Below the pieces are notes generated by a model. The model had not been told where the DNA came from, made no database searches, and was given only the letters and a program-made list of their open reading frames with translations. DNA of 13,827 nt from JANNFX01 sp031380225 (GTDB taxonomy: Bacteria; Pseudomonadota; Alphaproteobacteria; Rhizobiales; Hyphomicrobiaceae): NCBI GenBank assembly GCA_031380225.1, contig JANNFX010000213.1, positions 1 through 13,827 of the forward strand. Reading direction: 5' to 3'. Within the stretch, counting starts at the first letter, position 1; each line of letters begins with the position of its first letter. This document shows positions 13,043 to 13,827 of the stretch, piece by piece. Both the position numbers and the translations under genes were made by a program.

Positions 13043-13720
13043 ATGAAACGCACCTCCTCACCTAATCATGCTGTTACGACTGATCTGCGCTCGTTTGGGC
13101 GGCAGAAGGCGCGTAAACTTTCACCACGCCAAGCGCGGTTGCAGATGGAAGTTCTGCGGCAAGTCCGCTTCACAACTCTTGACGGTCAACAGACAGAGAC
13201 TTGGCTGGAGATTGGATTTGGCGGCGGCGAACACCTGGTTTGGCAAGCGCGGCAAAATCCGGACGTTCTGCTGATCGGCTGCGAGCCATTCGAGGATGGC
13301 GTCATCAAGGTGTTGTCAGCGATTGAAGATCATTCACTCAAAAATGTTCGCCTGCATCCGGACGATGCCCGGCCATTGCTACGTTCGCTGCCACCGGCAT
13401 CAATTGCGCGAGCGTTTGTGTTGTTCCCGGATCCATGGCCCAAAAAGCGGCATGTCAAACGGCGGCTGGTTGCAAAGCCGTTACTCGACGAGCTGGTGCG
13501 AGTGCTCAGTCCCGGCGCCGAATTGAGGTTAGGAACTGATATCGGTGACTACGCCCGCACCATGCTGATCGCGCTCCAGGCCTGTCCTCAATTTCACTGG
13601 ACGGCGACGGGACCAAGCGACTGGCAAGTGCGTCCCGATGACTGGCCAGAAACCCGCTATGAGGCCAAAGCCCATCGCGAAGGCCGGCGGCCGTATTTCT
13701 TCCGGTTAACGCGGATTTGA
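13043..13720 (+). CDS. trmB: TrmB, tRNA (guanine-46-N7)-methyltransferase
   Basis: S-adenosylmethionine-dependent enzyme that methylates N7 of G46 in the variable loop of many tRNAs. From the ATG at 13043 it has 225 residues (E. coli about 239). Visible motifs: LRSFGRQKARKLSPRQ (15-30), the SAM-binding loop WLEIGFGGGEHL (54-65) followed by LIGCEPFEDGV (77-87), HPDDAR (105-110), the family signature FPDPWPKKRHVKRRL (128-142), LRLGTDIGDYA (161-171) and TRYEAKAHREGRRPYFF near the end. No strong ribosome site precedes 13043; in-frame GTG (12989) and TTG (12968) starts would add 18 or 25 residues that do not resemble the family, so 13043 is preferred with some doubt. In alphaproteobacteria trmB is often followed by rimP-nusA, which would lie just outside the window. 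Confidence 0.95.
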   Translation: MKRTSSPNHAVTTDLRSFGRQKARKLSPRQARLQMEVLRQVRFTTLDGQQTETWLEIGFGGGEHLVWQARQNPDVLLIGCEPFEDGVIKVLSAIEDHSLKNVRLHPDDARPLLRSLPPASIARAFVLFPDPWPKKRHVKRRLVAKPLLDELVRVLSPGAELRLGTDIGDYARTMLIALQACPQFHWTATGPSDWQVRPDDWPETRYEAKAHREGRRPYFFRLTRI

Positions 13721-13743
13721 CCACCTAAGCGGTCAGATCGGCC

Positions 13744-13772
13744 TTGCAAATTTGGCCAAATGGCCGTATTCA
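13744..13772 (+). promoter_or_regulatory. Weak candidate promoter after trmB
   Basis: TTGCAA (13744-13749) and TATTCA (13767-13772) are separated by 17 nt. Matches are partial (four and three of six). It would read toward the gene beyond the right edge. Confidence 0.2.
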
Positions 13773-13803
13773 AGCGTCATCTCATAAATTTCAGGCCGTG
13801 AGA

Positions 13804-13826
13804 GAGTGGACCCGCAGGGCCCGCTC
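13804..13826 (+). terminator. Hairpin at the right edge: trmB terminator or leader of next gene
   Basis: GAGTGGACCC (13804-13813) pairs with GGGCCCGCTC (13817-13826) around a GCA loop, with one U-G wobble and one A-C mismatch. The window ends one base later, so a following T-run cannot be checked. It could terminate trmB or form a leader structure ahead of an expected rimP. Confidence 0.4.
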
Positions 13827-13827
13827 C

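Noticed and set aside
12828..13061. Minus-strand frame of 77 codons opposite the trmB start
   Set aside because: No recognisable motif or ribosome site and it overlaps trmB on the opposite strand.

Overview
The window reads as chromosomal DNA of an alphaproteobacterium. No rRNA or species marker is present, so this rests on gene content and order: a DapC-like aminotransferase, a TerB/J-domain protein overlapping an AmpD-like amidase, a secreted TPR protein overlapping ispE, a trimeric autotransporter of the type common in this class, a patatin whose N-terminus looks rhizobial-type, and TrmB. Twelve features are calls of ordinary or accessory genes and sites; no phage, transposon, CRISPR array, tRNA or rRNA was seen.

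Layout. 1-615 (-): 5' part of a PLP aminotransferase that runs off the left edge. 827-1759 (+): a solitary Mrr-type (type IV) restriction endonuclease behind a near-consensus promoter. A perfect 19-bp hairpin (1846-1886) separates it from convergent ada (1903-2976, -). Upstream of ada are two tandem 17-bp elements that both fit the Ada-box pattern AAT-N6-GCAA. The divergent pair 3150-4639 (+) encodes a TerB/J-domain co-chaperone and an amidase with a peptidoglycan-binding domain, overlapping by 4 nt. Convergent to them, 4647-7716 (-) is a two-gene unit: a secreted TPR protein with an inserted peptidoglycan-binding domain, then ispE, overlapping by 11 nt. A 414-bp gap follows. 8131-8904 (+) is an XRE-type regulator with an unrecognised C-terminal domain. 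9095-11518 (+) is an 807-residue trimeric autotransporter adhesin. 11683-12765 (-) is a patatin-like phospholipase, and 13043-13720 (+) is trmB. The right edge holds a hairpin that may belong to the leader of the next gene.

How it fits together. Most genes are housekeeping: lysine/peptidoglycan precursor synthesis, isoprenoid synthesis, alkylation repair, wall recycling and tRNA modification. The accessory parts are the Mrr enzyme and the adhesin. The most rewarding observations are the duplicated Ada operator (which also settles the ada start), the polar-core design of the adhesin stalk (eight Asn and four His at heptad d positions), a CtrA-like site before the adhesin, and peptidoglycan-binding modules in two neighbouring genes. 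I did not find a convincing wholly new multi-gene system.
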